A stretch of DNA of 64,000 nt from Aurelia coerulea (lineage: Eukaryota; Cnidaria; Scyphozoa; Semaeostomeae; Ulmaridae). The notes beneath the pieces are model-generated. The model had not been told where the DNA came from and did not search any database. It saw only the letters and a list, made by a program, of their open reading frames with translations. Numbering within the stretch: the stretch's first letter is position 1; each line of letters begins with the position of its first letter. Both the position numbers and the translations under genes were made by a program. The stretch lies in assembly GCA_039566865.1 (NCBI GenBank), contig CM076955.1, positions 16,909,501 through 16,973,500 on the forward strand, read 5' to 3'. This document shows, one piece after another, positions 1-11,118 of this stretch.

Positions 1-190
1 TGTATGCTCGCTACCACGGAGCGCTTCGAAGGGGGTCTCCAATGAAAGGGATTTTTATTCTAAAAAGTTTGTGAATCGAACAAGGAATGGGCTTTTATGG
101 TTGAGGGATGCGATAACGACTGATTGTTTCTTTCATTCGTTGAGTAATTAAAAACTAGAGGGGTATCGCCCTTTTGGAATGCTTTCATAA

Positions 191-724
191 GGGGTAGTCA
201 TTTATAACTCTGGGTACCGGGGCGGGTTAGAATTGGTGGGGATATGAAAACTATTTCAAGGAAAATTGGGGGGTATGAAACTTCTTTTGGCATTTTAGAG
301 GGGGTACGAAAACTGTAATGGTAGATTCTCCAGAAAATTACTTCAATGACACGATAAGGCCTATGGAATACCATATCCTCGCACAACTGCAACTCTAGCT
401 AGCTTCTTAATGACGGCCTTCAAATCATCCATTGTACCCCATTTGTATAAAATTCCAGCTCACTGGCCTTCCAAGGTAGTACTTCATTAAGTTCAAATAG
501 CATTGCCTTTCGTCTTTTTTATCTCTTTTACAAAACAGAACTTCTGTGATGTGGTTATCTGAAAATAGTTTGATAGATGGCCAGTCGTAGGGTATGAAAT
601 CTTTTCCTAATTTTCAATTGGGCTCTAAATTTTTTTGGGATAATTGGAAGGGGTTTAAAAAACTCTTAGCTAGCTTAGCAATTCTAGCCCGCCCCGGTAC
701 CCAGAGTTATAAATGACTGACCCC
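191..724. mobile_element. PIF/Harbinger-type MITE, 534 bp
   Basis: Imperfect terminal inverted repeats of about 45 bp start GGGGTAGTCATTTATAACTC on the left and mirror the right end, which reads GAGTTATAAATGACTGACCCC. Both carry GGGTACCGGGGCGGG inside. The flanks are TAA on both sides (188-190 and 725-727), the 3-bp TWA duplication typical of PIF/Harbinger. The interior is non-coding and repeats short GGGTATGAAA-like phrases. No transposase is present, so it is non-autonomous. Confidence 0.75.
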
Positions 725-3420
725 TAAGGGAAATAGTTTTTACAATATGAAGCAAAATTTTTGTATACTATGAGTATGATCCTCTACTCTTCCTCTCTTT
801 TTCCTTAATCTTGGGACAAATTTTGATTTCCTCTCCCTATAATATCAATGTTAATGCAGAGAGGTCGGAGCGGCCTACATTTAAAAGCCCAATTTTTGGA
901 ATGAGGAAGGTTGGTAAAGGAGCCATTGCGATGAATTGCAATGCTTTCAAGATGCCTGATGAAAACGAGGTTCGACCATGCGACATATCTTGAGCTCATG
1001 CAGCACACAGTTGCACCATTATGGCGGCTTAGGCCCAAGAGAATGCTCTGATACTCAGGGCACCCGGTGGCAAGATCACTTACGTGACGTCAAGAATTCC
1101 TGTTGATTCGTCATCTCAAAGGTTGAAAAATCGATGAGCCATCACATTTTAATCAGTGATGCAACATTTGGGGACCTGCTTAAAATGATTGATAGGTAGG
1201 AAAGCCATTTATTGTTCCTTGCAATAGCACTCATACTTCTCCCCGGTAGCTCTGGTTGCCGTTGCTTTTCTTCTATGAGTTCTGAGTTTCTATTTGCTTT
1301 CACAGGCCGCAGAGGAGGGAAACGGATATGTCCACTATGAAATTTATTAATGCAGAACCATTTCTTCAAGAATTCAGGAGATGCAGTATTGAAACTTTTT
1401 TAGTTTAGTTAATGAAAAGTCGTACATAAGAAGCTTCCGTGATTGTTATAATTCAAAAACTTCGTTTCGAAAGTCGGAGACGGTAAATTTAAGAACCGCC
1501 ATTTTCATGGGCCATGAAAATGGTGGACAACAAAGGAACATCAACAGACGGCACGTGCAAGGCATGCTGGATGAAACAGACCCTTTAAGAACGAGAGTAG
1601 GTATGGGATCAATTTTAAGAACAAGTCCAGTCAAATTGAAAGTGAGAATCTTAGCTACAACAAAACCCAATTAAGCTTTACCATAGCTAACAGGGCAACT
1701 ATTACAACACTGAGACACTTATTGGAATCACCGTGCAACATGCTATTAATGAAAGAGCCAAGATCGCAATGCTGTTTTTACATTTGGGACTTTAAAGCGC
1801 AAGTTTTCTGGTAACCAGTGCATCAAGAAAGATGGAAGTGATGTTTGATAAATCAAATTGCCAGTAAGAAGAGAGAAAGACCTCTTCTACGGCTTCAGAA
1901 TCGGGTCAAGAGTTTTCAAAGTGACGTAGGCCCTGCTTAGGTGGCCCATCCCTCCAGAAGAGAAGAAGATCCACATTTTCCAAGAGCATAGCCCAGGCCT
2001 AAATCTGCCAGATAAACACTTGAAAGATCATTTCCCTTCATTAACATTGCAGAAACAAGGGTCTAGAGAGGGGGTTCCAATCAGGTAGAAATTAAGATAG
2101 ATTTGAAACTTAGAAATGAATCAAATGTTAAATGATGGATGTAAAAAGTTTGCCTGAATGTTCTCCCACCCAGATTACTCATCTGTCTTGCGTGGTTTGG
2201 TTATATGGAAGAAAAATTGATTTGCTGGTTGCTGGTTATATGCCACAAAGAGTTTGCCGTGGTAACACTGACATGAAAAGGAAATTTGAAGTCAACAAGA
2301 TTGTTTCATATTGATGTTTGTTGCAGTTTTCGGTCGAAGATTTCCAAGGGCAGGGAATGTCTGCTTTATAAAACTACATTTCTACAAACAACAATTAATC
2401 TAATTGAAGCAGAGAGTAATTCTTCAAAGCTGCAGTATTTTTGAAGCTAATTTGGAAGTGACAAAGTGTTCTCCACGAATGGATATAAAATCAAATTGCA
2501 GGATTATTTGGGATAGATTTCAAAATCTACTTTTACTGGAAAATTTATGTTTCAGTTGGTGTTTATGATGTTATTGCAAACTTTGATATGATTGTTGACG
2601 CAGTGAAAAAATCCCTTAGAAATTGTGAAGTAGCACAAAAACATTTCACATAAAAACATTGGCTTACTTTGACAGCACCTGAATATAGTTGCAGAAAATA
2701 ACAAGAAATGAGCCTCAAAACTTTCAACAAACAAATTTAGGAGTAAAGGGCAGTCCAACAATGACAAGAAAATGATTTTAGAGGCTGAAAGTTATTGGCC
2801 TAGCAAATTTCAACTATTTGATTACTATCATTTTCATGAAGTTTGGAAGTCAATTTCCTGGAAATGCGATTTTCGCTAAATCTGTGTAATGGATATATTT
2901 TTAATTTCCAAACCATAAGAGATATTTAAATGAAATTTTGCCGAAGATGGAGCTTCAAAATGAACCTCTGCTTTTACATTGGCTAAGCACAAGGGGATTA
3001 AGATCCTTATGTCTACATTTTTTGCCATCAAAATTTAATCATAGAAATGGTGATGGCAGGACGATTCGCGACTCTGATGGAATGCTAGGACAATAACCTT
3101 GCAAATCAACATTGTTTCGGGGGTGAGGGCGTGTTTATACCTAATCGATCTGGTTAGAGCTGCGGATTGTCAAGAAATGGTTCCAAGGACTTTTGGCAGA
3201 CATTGTACATACTTGCATGAAGTCCAGCTAATTTATTGAGATAACTTTAATCAGTAGAGAATGAAAGTACCTTTCCGTGTACCATTTTTTGCAAAATGTC
3301 GTCTATTTTTGGTTGCTATGGCAACATGAAAGGTGCAATTTTGAACTTTTCAGTCCAAAAAGCTTACAATCATGCCTATCCACCATCTCAACTTGGTTAT
3401 ATACCCATATTCATAGTAAT
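725..3420. other. Gene-free stretch, probably intron of KATNIP
   Basis: No recognisable gene, RNA or complete transposon was found. Short open frames exist (for example 811-993 plus and 1142-1369 minus) but none matches a family I know. The stretch lies beyond the last KATNIP exon seen and on the side where that gene should continue, so an intron is the simplest reading. Confidence 0.4.
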
Positions 3421-3423
3421 TCT

Positions 3424-3850
3424 ATGACCGGGATGATGCTACCTTAAGCACCCAGGAGGCTTATTTAATTTCGGGCTCTCCACAGGGGGGCATATTAGAG
3501 AGGGGGCTTATTATATAGGGGGGCTTATTCACAAAATCAAATGACGGGGATACAGATGACAGCTTTTTAGATCATTTACACCGTATTTTGCGGATACAAT
3601 ATACAATTTTACGAGTGAAATACATAAATTCGACACAGTTTTATCTCAAACCACATCAGAATTAACATGCAAGCTTATCTAGGTCAATAAATGGGAAATC
3701 TTTGGTAGCCACTACAATTTGATATAACAGGGGGGGGGGGGGCTTAATACAGAGAGGTCTTATTCAAATTTTGGCTCAGAGGGGAGGGGCTTATTAGAGA
3801 GGAGGGCTTGATAGAGAGGGGGCTTAATAGAGCTTTTACGGTAAGTATAC
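3424..3850. repeat. Region of repeated GGGGGCTTATTAGAGAG phrases
   Basis: The phrase GGGGGCTTATTAGAGAG or close variants recurs at both ends of the region (3485-3530 and 3730-3830), with a central unrelated part. It resembles the G-rich short elements seen elsewhere in this window, but I cannot define its ends or a target duplication. Confidence 0.5.
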
Positions 3851-4309
3851 AGTTAAGTTTTCATGGTAATAGTTTATAAAGAGTGGAAAGAGCAATGCAA
3901 AATGAAAAGAGAAAAGGAAAAATAGATGCCGTGTAGAGGGTGTGTACTAAGTTTGCAAAATAGAAAGCACAGCAGGGATATAATTCAAAGCAAAACAACT
4001 GTTGTTCGTTCTCGCATCGGCTCCCTCTTGCTTTCAATTTTCAAATTAATACAACAGAGCCCCTTGGAGAGTGGAATACGCCACAAACTGACTGCATTGA
4101 TTTGTAACACTAAATAGATCTTCTTAACAAACTATCAACATTTGGCCTTGGTGTTCAAAGATACTCCCAAATTATACTTATGTCCCTCTTCACACACAAG
4201 TATTCTTTTGAGACCGATGTATTATGGAATAAAAAAAAGATGTATATATATATTTTATCCCTCTGTCACCGGCGCACTAAATTCAACTGTCCATACACCT
4301 GAATGACAA

Positions 4310-5870
4310 ATACGACGGCGGGCCAGCGCGGCGCCGTAGGCGACGCGCGGCAAGCCTAGTATCTGCAATATTCAACTCTTCTTTTAAAAAGGGTATTTTT
4401 CCTGACATATGGAAAATAGCAAGAGTGACCTCTATTTTCAAATCAGGTTCGAAGAACGACATGGGCAATTACAGGCCTATATCCGTGTTATCTGTTTTCT
4501 CGAGGTTGTTAGAAAAACTAGGGCATGATCAAATTTCAAATTACCTGAAGGCGCATAAAAAATTTTCAAAATGCCAACACGCATTTTTAAAGATGCATAG
4601 CACTTTAACGTCACTACTTAACGTAACAGATGCGTGGTTTTCTAACATTGACAAACGCAAAATTAACATAAGCGTATTTCTTGACCTCAAAAAGGCTTTC
4701 GATACAGTGGACCATGAAATTCTCCTCTCAAAGCTAACTAAATACGGGGTAGTAGGGACACCTCTTCGGTGGTTCACATCGTACTTGACGAACAGAAAAC
4801 AATACTGTCAAGTGAATGGCCACAAATCTAGCCTAAAAACTGTTCACTGCGGTATTCCTCAGGGCTCGTGCTTGGGGCCCCTCCTCTTCATCCTGTATGT
4901 CAATGACTTTGAGCAGTGCCTCAAAAAATGCACCTCAAACATGTATGCGGACGACACCAGCGTAACCTGCTCTGCTGAAGATATTGACGAACTCTGCAAT
5001 GATCTAAGGACTGAGGTTGACAATATTGCAGAATGGTTACGGCAAAATAAGCTTAGTTTGAACACGAAAAAAACAGAATACATGGTTGTTGGTCACAAAA
5101 GACAAACTAGCCGTATCCAAGGTCCAATAGAAGTAAACATAAATGGAGGACCAATCAAACGAGTTAAAAAAGTCAAATATCTTGGAGTTACAGTGGACGA
5201 AAACCTTACATGGAACGAGCAATATAAAAATCTCAAAGGCAAAATTAAAAGTGCCCTTTCGTCCCTGCGGAAACCAAAGAACATATTACCGCAATCAAAA
5301 TTGGATCAGGTGTACAAGGCACTGCTTGAGAGTCATCTGAGATACTGTGATGAACTATGGGGCAATTTGTCAAACACAAAGCTTGATCATCTTCAGCGTC
5401 TACAAACTAGAGCACGATCGCTAATAGAAGGCTCTAGATTAAAGGATGGGTGGAGTTGCAACTGGCTTTCAGTCTTAAACTTAATCAAATTTGACAGGGC
5501 CGTGATGATTTACAAAATAATGAATGGTCTCTGCCCGGACAACTTAAGAGGGAGGCTTGTTACCAGATCTCAATTATCTAACCATCGAACGAGAACTCAG
5601 TTAGATCTGGACACCCCAAGACAGAACCTAGAATTCTCCAAAAGCAGTTTTTTCTACTCTGGTGCTAAAACGTGGAATGAAATCCCATTAGAAATCAGAA
5701 TGAGTTCCACAATTAGCACATTCAAAAGGAAACTGAAGGAATTCCTAAACAATTAGCATCCTTCCCGAAGCACGATCCCTAGGAAGATCAGCAAATTTGT
5801 ATTATTTTATTTGTAAATAGATGTTTATTTTGTATAGGAACAGTTCTTTTTTAGCTGATAGGGTTTTTGT
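4310..5870 (+). mobile_element. 5'-truncated non-LTR retrotransposon (LINE), RT part
   Basis: The fragment holds the reverse transcriptase end of a Jockey/CR1-superfamily type LINE. The open frame can be followed upstream of 4425 to about 4320, where a GC-rich patch of unknown origin begins, so the endonuclease and N-terminal RT parts are missing. After the stop at 5756 an AT-rich 3' tail runs to about 5870, where BEL/Pao sequence starts. Confidence 0.85.
4425..5756 (+). CDS. Reverse transcriptase of non-LTR retrotransposon, 5'-truncated
   Basis: About 443 codons are open. The RT motifs appear in order: NYRPISVLS, FLDLKKAFDTVDH (first catalytic Asp), GIPQGSCLGPLLF, YADDTSVTC (catalytic Asp pair) and LSLNTKKTEYM, followed by KVKYLGVTVD. 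The C-terminal part ends with TWNEIPLEIR and TFKRKLKEFL, the usual end of these LINE proteins. There is no native start: position 4425 is an internal GTG codon and the frame continues upstream. The frame is undamaged over its length, so the insertion is fairly young, but it lacks the endonuclease and cannot be autonomous. Confidence 0.88.
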   Translation: MTSIFKSGSKNDMGNYRPISVLSVFSRLLEKLGHDQISNYLKAHKKFSKCQHAFLKMHSTLTSLLNVTDAWFSNIDKRKINISVFLDLKKAFDTVDHEILLSKLTKYGVVGTPLRWFTSYLTNRKQYCQVNGHKSSLKTVHCGIPQGSCLGPLLFILYVNDFEQCLKKCTSNMYADDTSVTCSAEDIDELCNDLRTEVDNIAEWLRQNKLSLNTKKTEYMVVGHKRQTSRIQGPIEVNINGGPIKRVKKVKYLGVTVDENLTWNEQYKNLKGKIKSALSSLRKPKNILPQSKLDQVYKALLESHLRYCDELWGNLSNTKLDHLQRLQTRARSLIEGSRLKDGWSCNWLSVLNLIKFDRAVMIYKIMNGLCPDNLRGRLVTRSQLSNHRTRTQLDLDTPRQNLEFSKSSFFYSGAKTWNEIPLEIRMSSTISTFKRKLKEFLNN

Positions 5871-5879
5871 GTTTAAATA

Positions 5880-5958
5880 TGATAAAATGAATGAGGCATT
5901 TCTTCAAATTGGGATTTCTGAAGAGGATAGAGATGTGTTACGATTTCTTTGGTTCGAT
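5880..5958 (+). pseudogene. BEL/Pao reverse transcriptase, N-terminal fragment
   Basis: Reads NEAFLQIGISEEDRDVLRFL, the conserved stretch that follows the first catalytic Asp of BEL/Pao RT. It is cut at 5958 by an insertion, and the frame resumes at 8140 in the 9-bp target duplication. The upstream part is lost at the junction with the LINE at about 5875. Confidence 0.82.
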
Positions 5959-5989
5959 CATGGGTAGTTAGACACTGCTGGTGTGCTTC

Positions 5990-6548
5990 TGTGACGAGAC
6001 GCACTTTTTAGGATTTTTATGAGTTCATTCATTTGAATATATTTTTCCTTCAAGCTTTAGATTATTCATTGAAGTTTTAATGATTTTCCTTTCAGATTAT
6101 GACTAGGTATCGTTTCAAATAGTTTCAGCATTTATTACGTATGAACCTCGTTTTCATTCCTTTTCGGTATTTACTTTTGGTATATGACTAGTTGTTTTAT
6201 TACCTAGGTTGGTCCGTTTACGCAAATCTTATGTTAGTCATTTTCCTGTTGTTCTTGTATATGATTGGTTAGTCTTAATTCGTATTTCCGCGTAGTTTCT
6301 AATATATTCTGTAACTTTTGAGTAGATCTTTGATTATCAGTATGCGACCAGCTACACGTTAATTCCGGATCTCACTGGAGACCCGTTAGCCTTTGTATAT
6401 AGTGTTTTGTATATAATCGTATAACCCAAGTTTGTGTGATTTATCCGCTCGTGCCTAAATTGCAAGTGAATCCAAAGTTAGATCATATTAAAGCAGAGAA
6501 GAAACATAAACTTGACGAAGGACAACAACAAAATGCTGTATTATTACA
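5990..6548 (+). repeat. 5' LTR of the 1.8-kb element
   Basis: Starts TGTGACGAG and ends ATTATTACA. It is nearly identical to 7251-7809; differences include one T in a T-run after CGCAC and single substitutions near 6032, 6180 and 6260. Confidence 0.88.
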
Positions 6549-6550
6549 TA

Positions 6551-6572
6551 TGGTGACAGAGGTGGGATTCGA
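6551..6572 (+). promoter_or_regulatory. Primer-binding site of the 1.8-kb LTR element
   Basis: TGGTGACAGAGGTGGGATTC begins 2 bp after the 5' LTR. TGG pairs with a tRNA CCA end, and GGTGGGATTCGA pairs with a tRNA T-arm. The tRNA species was not identified. Confidence 0.65.
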
Positions 6573-7250
6573 TTAAATGGAGCACAAAATGAAAGAAGAT
6601 CTTGGTGTCCAGCCCATGTCAGAAGATGAAATAGATTTGGATCGAACGAAATTGTTGCTGAAGTTCTGTATGATGAAACTTGATGACGAAGATTGACTTT
6701 GGATTACTCGACACTTACAGATTTGGTTTTTATGGCTTTGAGAGATTATGTACTTTGCGAAACACTGAACTGAAACATTACACATTTTGTTAAAATGGCA
6801 ACTATGCACTCCTACGACGTTGTTCATGGTCGATATGCTCATGGTATCCAGTTGAGTGTGCGTACAGGGATACAGTATTGGTTTTTCGAAGTATTGGGAT
6901 TACTTCACGGAGTCTTACGGAAAAGACTAGAGCAATTGATCCGGTTTGTGTCTTGTTACTGTTTTTTGTTTTTGAAAAGGTATTCGTTACAGCGATCTTG
7001 GCAAGTTGATGACAGTTGAAAAGCCTTGGACATGTGATATGAACTGAAGAATCGAAGGACAAAATAATTTTGATTTGTAGTAACACATTTTGGATCGTTA
7101 GATTTTATCGTAAATATTTGTTGGGTTTATATTGAATTGATAGAAAGACATATTATTGATTTCGATATTTTAGGCCATGTGATTTCTTTATTTGTTTTGT
7201 TTGATATTGTTTCAGTTGAAACAAGGGACGTTTCAACATAGAGGATGGTA

Positions 7251-7809
7251 TGTGACGAGACGCACTTTTAGGATTTTTATGAGTTCATTTATTTGAATAT
7301 ATTTTTCCTTCAAGCTTTAGATTATTCATTGAAGTTTTAATGATTTTCCTTTCAGATTATGACTAGGTATCGTTTCAAATAGTTTCAGCATTTATTACGT
7401 ATGAACCTCGTTTTCATTCCTTTTCGGTATTTACTTTTGATATATGACTAGTTGTTTTATTACCTAGGTTGGTCCGTTTACGCAAATCTTATGTTAGTCA
7501 TTTTCCTGTTGTTCTTGTGTATGATTGGTTAGTCTTAATTCGTATTTCCGCGTAGTTTCTAATATATTCTGTAACTTTTGAGTAGATCTTTGATTATTCG
7601 GTATGCGACCAGCTACACGTTAATTCCGGATCTCACTGGAGACCCGTTAGCCTTTGTATATAGTGTTTTGTATATAATCGTATAACCCAAGTTTGTGTGA
7701 TTTATCCGCTCGTGCCTAAATTGCAAGTGAATCCAAAGTTAGATCATATTAAAGCAGAGAAGAAACATAAACTTGACGAAGGACAACAACAAAATGCTGT
7801 ATTATTACA
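7251..7809 (+). repeat. 3' LTR of the 1.8-kb element
   Basis: Same length (559 bp) as the 5' LTR and the same TG/CA ends. It is preceded by a purine-rich stretch (GAGGATGG) that could act as polypurine tract. Confidence 0.88.
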
Positions 7810-8139
7810 CTTCTATGGAGGAGCGCTGAATGATATGTATCTGCGGGGGAAATTTTTTGTAGTACTGCGGAGGAGATATCGAAAGGACGAAAATATTAAT
7901 TCGATATCTCCTCCGCAGTACTATAAAAATTTCCCCCGCAGATATCTCCTCCGCAGTACCATAAAAAATGTCCCCCGCAGATACATATTATCCAGCTCTT
8001 CTCCATAGAAGCACACCAGCAGTGTATCTCCTCCGCAGTACTATAAAAATTTCCTCTGCAGATATCTCCTCCGCAGTACTATAAAAAATGTCCCCCGCAG
8101 ATACATATTATCCAGCTCTTCTCCATAGAAGCACACCCA

Positions 8140-8886
8140 TGGTTCGATGACGCAGATAAGGATAAACCTACTATAGTTCAATTCCGCTATTGTTCTTTAG
8201 TTTTTGGTCTCCGTTGTAGTCCGGCAATCTTAGGGGAAACAATACGACATCATGTTTCTCAATTTGAATCAGATAGCCCAGAAGTCGTCAAGGTTTTGAA
8301 AAGATTATACGCAGACGACTTATCTTGCGGAACAGAAAATGTGGAGGAGGCCTTGGAAATTTACCAGAAAGCTAAGGAAATCATGTTGAAAGGCTGTTTC
8401 AATCTTCGTAAATGGAACTCGAACAATAAGGCCCTCCTCCATAAAATCGCATCAATGGAGAATACGGTCCATCCACAGGGAAACGAGGAAGGCAAGATTG
8501 TTGAAGATGACCAGTCATATTCTCAGTTCGCGGTAGGTACCCCTTCGCATGGGGAGAGTACAAAGGTACTCGGGGTAAACTGGGACAGTGATACAGATAT
8601 ATTTTACCTTGATCTAGCACATGTAGTCGAATTTGCCAAGTCTTTGCCTCCAACAAAGCGATCTGTGTTGAGGATTACAGCTAAAGTATTTGATCCTCTT
8701 GGATGTTTATGTGTGTTTACCATAAATTTAAAAGCGTTTTTCCAACAACTGTGTATCAACAAAATCAGTTGGGACGAAGAATTACAAGGTACTGACAGAA
8801 AAACGTACGATTCACTTGTTTCAGAGTTAGAGAAATTCAATCGATTAACAATTTCTAGGTGTCTTTTTCACAGAACAAACAGGTAA
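8140..8886 (+). pseudogene. BEL/Pao reverse transcriptase, palm and connection
   Basis: The open frame runs from the target duplication at 8140 to a stop at 8884-8886. It contains FRYCSLVFGLRCSPAIL, then RLYADDLSCG with the catalytic Asp pair. GCFNLRKWNSN and TKVLGVNWD follow, both typical of BEL/Pao. RNase H continues in another frame from about 8860, so a small indel breaks pol here. Confidence 0.87.
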
Positions 8887-10279
8887 AGAAAGTAGAAATA
8901 CACGGTTTTTCTGATACAAGTGAGAAGGCCTATGCCACAGTAGTGTATCTTCGTATCGAGAATGTAACTGGGGAAATAGAAGTAAAATTTGTGGTTTCAA
9001 AATCGAAGGTTGCTCCCATTAAGCAACAAAGTATACCCAGGTTAGAATTGTTAGGGGCATGTTTGATGGCAAAATTGGTAAGTAACATTCGAGAAACGTT
9101 ACAAGATGAGTTGCCAGGTAAGATTGTGCAAACATTTTATTGGGTTGATTCCATGTCAGCTCTATGTTGGATCAAAAATGTCAGACCATGGGCACAATAC
9201 ATTCGTCACAGAGTTTCAGAGATCTTGAAAGTATCTCATCGAGATCAGTGGTTTTACTGCCCAGGACCACAAAACCCTGCAGATCTACCCTCGAGAGGTA
9301 AGTGTTCTAACCTCGCTGCCAATCGCCTTTGGTGGGAGGGTCCTGAATTCTTGACAGGTAAGCCAGAAAATTGGCCTAAATCCCCATCTGGCAGCGAGTT
9401 AGAATCGGAGAGTGCAATGAAAGAGAAATTGAAAAACGATCCGAAAATAACGTATGCAATGTTGATTTCTGAGACTGGTTCACAGCCTCAAATTGACAAA
9501 ATACTAGACTTAACAAGGTTTAGTAGTAAGGGTAAGTTGCTACGTAGCATTGCATGGGTGCTAAGGTTTGTATCAAATCTGAAATGTAAAGTAAGCAACA
9601 AAGATACAAACACAGGAAATCAGGTGAGTACAGATGAAATAGCAAGAGCGGAGAACATTTTGATAAGATCCGTACAACACGAAGCATTTAGCAAAGAAAT
9701 TCTGTACTTACAAGCAAATTCAAAAGGTAAGAACACAGCGAAACCACCAATTTATGTGAATGAATTTAATTTGTTCATTGACGAAGAAAATGTTCTCAGA
9801 TGCAGAACAAGGATAAAAAATGCACAGGTAAGAGATTCGACAAAGAAACCAGTCTTATTACCCGCTAGGAGTCTTTATTCGGAACTTCTGATCAAAGATA
9901 GCCACGAGAAGGTATTCCATAATGGAGTAAGAGAAACATTAAATATGTTGAGGCAAACGTACTGGGTACTTCGGGGGAGGGAAAGTGTTAGGCGCATCAC
10001 CAAGAGATGTATTTTGTGTAAGAAACTCGAAGGATTACCCTTTAATTCTGTGTTCAGCAAAGACCTCCCTAGCTTCAGAGTTGACGACAGCCCGCCATTT
10101 TGCCATGTAGGTATCGACTTTGCTGGACCATTGCTAGTTTCTGGTCAAACAGGTAATGTGAAATGTTACATTTGTCTTTTCACGTGCACTTCAACCAGAG
10201 CAGTGCATCTTGAGTTGGTTGAATCACTTGAAGTTGAAACGTTCATTCGTTGTTTCCGTCGTTTTAGCGCACGTAGAGG
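8859..10279 (+). pseudogene. BEL/Pao RNase H and integrase N-terminal half
   Basis: RNase H residues are visible in EIHGFSDTSEKAYATVVYLR and IPRLELLGACLMAKL; WVDSMSALCWIKN and NPADLPSRG follow. The integrase zinc-binding H-H-C-C region lies around HEKVFHNGVRETLNMLRQ and RCILCKKLEG. The first integrase catalytic Asp is in HVGIDFAGPLL. The reading frame is cut by a Mutator-like insertion starting at 10280, and the codons read past it (to 10337) belong to that insertion. Confidence 0.88.
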
Positions 10280-11118
10280 TAGCCTGCGTGCAGACTTTAC
10301 TTTCCACTGCGAAGGAGAGTCAAGGCGGAACTTGTAAAGTCTGCGAATTAGCGCCCATTATTGAGTTCTGAGATCTTACGCAATGATACTCGCCTTTGTC
10401 CGGCTATTGTCTGTTAGCCAATCAGTATCTAGTTTGAGATTCTAAGGACCCAATCAAAAGCCGACAGGATCGTCACGTTTTTCACAACCCTTTGTGGTTA
10501 TTGTTTGCGACACAACACGAAACCGTTTTCGTAAATTCAAAATTGAGGAAGTTGCTGTGCGTGGTAAACGAGTTCGCCGATGATGAAGTGGGCCGCCCAG
10601 TTTGCCTGTCTTCGGGACTTGATAACTTGGGATGAAACTTTGTTTTGAAAGGAATTATAACAGTCAAGCATATTCTCAAGGTGAAGGAAGTCTACAACGA
10701 TCATGAGGCAATTCTTTGAAAGTTTCTCCGCTCCGAGGACAGAATGTTTACTTCAGGCTAGGCCTAAACTTTCATTTGATGAGCTGATCATGAGAGATGG
10801 GTAATGGTGTGTTGGTAGTACCCTTAGCTTAGACATGTGTCAGCAAGTGGGGTTCTTGAATCACTGGTGAGTCTTTCATGCCTATTAACTCTGCAGTTTG
10901 CAGGCTCTGAAGTTGTGTGGGTGGGATGGGATTCTCTTCGCATGATAGGGATCATTCTTCCTTCCTGTTGGAGGCGTCAATTTATTGAGCAAGATTGAGC
11001 TCCTCTTCGCAGGAGAAACTTTTTATTCAGAACTCGATAATGGGCGCTAATTCGCAGACTTTACAAGATCCTCATAGGCTCTCCTTCGCAGTGGAAAGTA
11101 AAGTCTGCACGCAGGCTA
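10280..11118. mobile_element. Mutator-like MITE in the BEL integrase, 839 bp
   Basis: The TIRs are about 90 bp, starting TAGCCTGCGTGCAGACTTTA on the left with the mirror at the right end. A perfect 9-bp duplication ACGTAGAGG sits at 10271-10279 and 11119-11127. Long TIRs with a 9-bp duplication are the mark of the Mutator (MULE) superfamily. The interior is non-coding. Ignoring the element and one duplication copy leaves the integrase frame continuous. Confidence 0.9.

Larger units (their letters stand above)
5990..7809 (+). mobile_element. Non-autonomous LTR retrotransposon (TRIM/LARD-like), 1.8 kb
   Basis: Two 559-bp direct repeats (5990-6548 and 7251-7809) begin TGTGACGAG and end TTATTACA, the canonical TG...CA. 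They flank 702 bp without coding capacity. A 4-bp duplication CTTC sits at 5986-5989 and 7810-7813. By eye the repeats differ at only a handful of positions, so insertion is recent. Without gag or pol it must depend on another element's proteins. Confidence 0.88.
5959..8139. mobile_element. Mutator-like MITE interrupting BEL RT (itself split by an LTR element)
   Basis: The element is bounded by the duplication TGGTTCGAT at 5950-5958 and 8140-8148. Because the element may end in CATG, the duplication could also be counted as 7 bp. Its ends carry CATGGGTAG and GTGTGCTTCTATGGA, inverted at the right end. The interior has head-to-tail and inverted copies of CTGCGGAGGAGATATC and of GCGGGGGACATTTTT phrases. 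At 5990-7809 it was itself hit by an LTR element that left a CTTC duplication. A relative lies at 47112-47232. Confidence 0.72.

Noticed and set aside
811..993. 60-codon plus-strand frame with GMRKVGKGAIAMNCN
   Set aside because: No family recognised, no splice context that makes sense, and it is isolated in a probable intron.
7697..8008. 103-codon plus-strand frame
   Set aside because: It runs from the LTR into MITE repeats; no protein family and no continuity with BEL pol.
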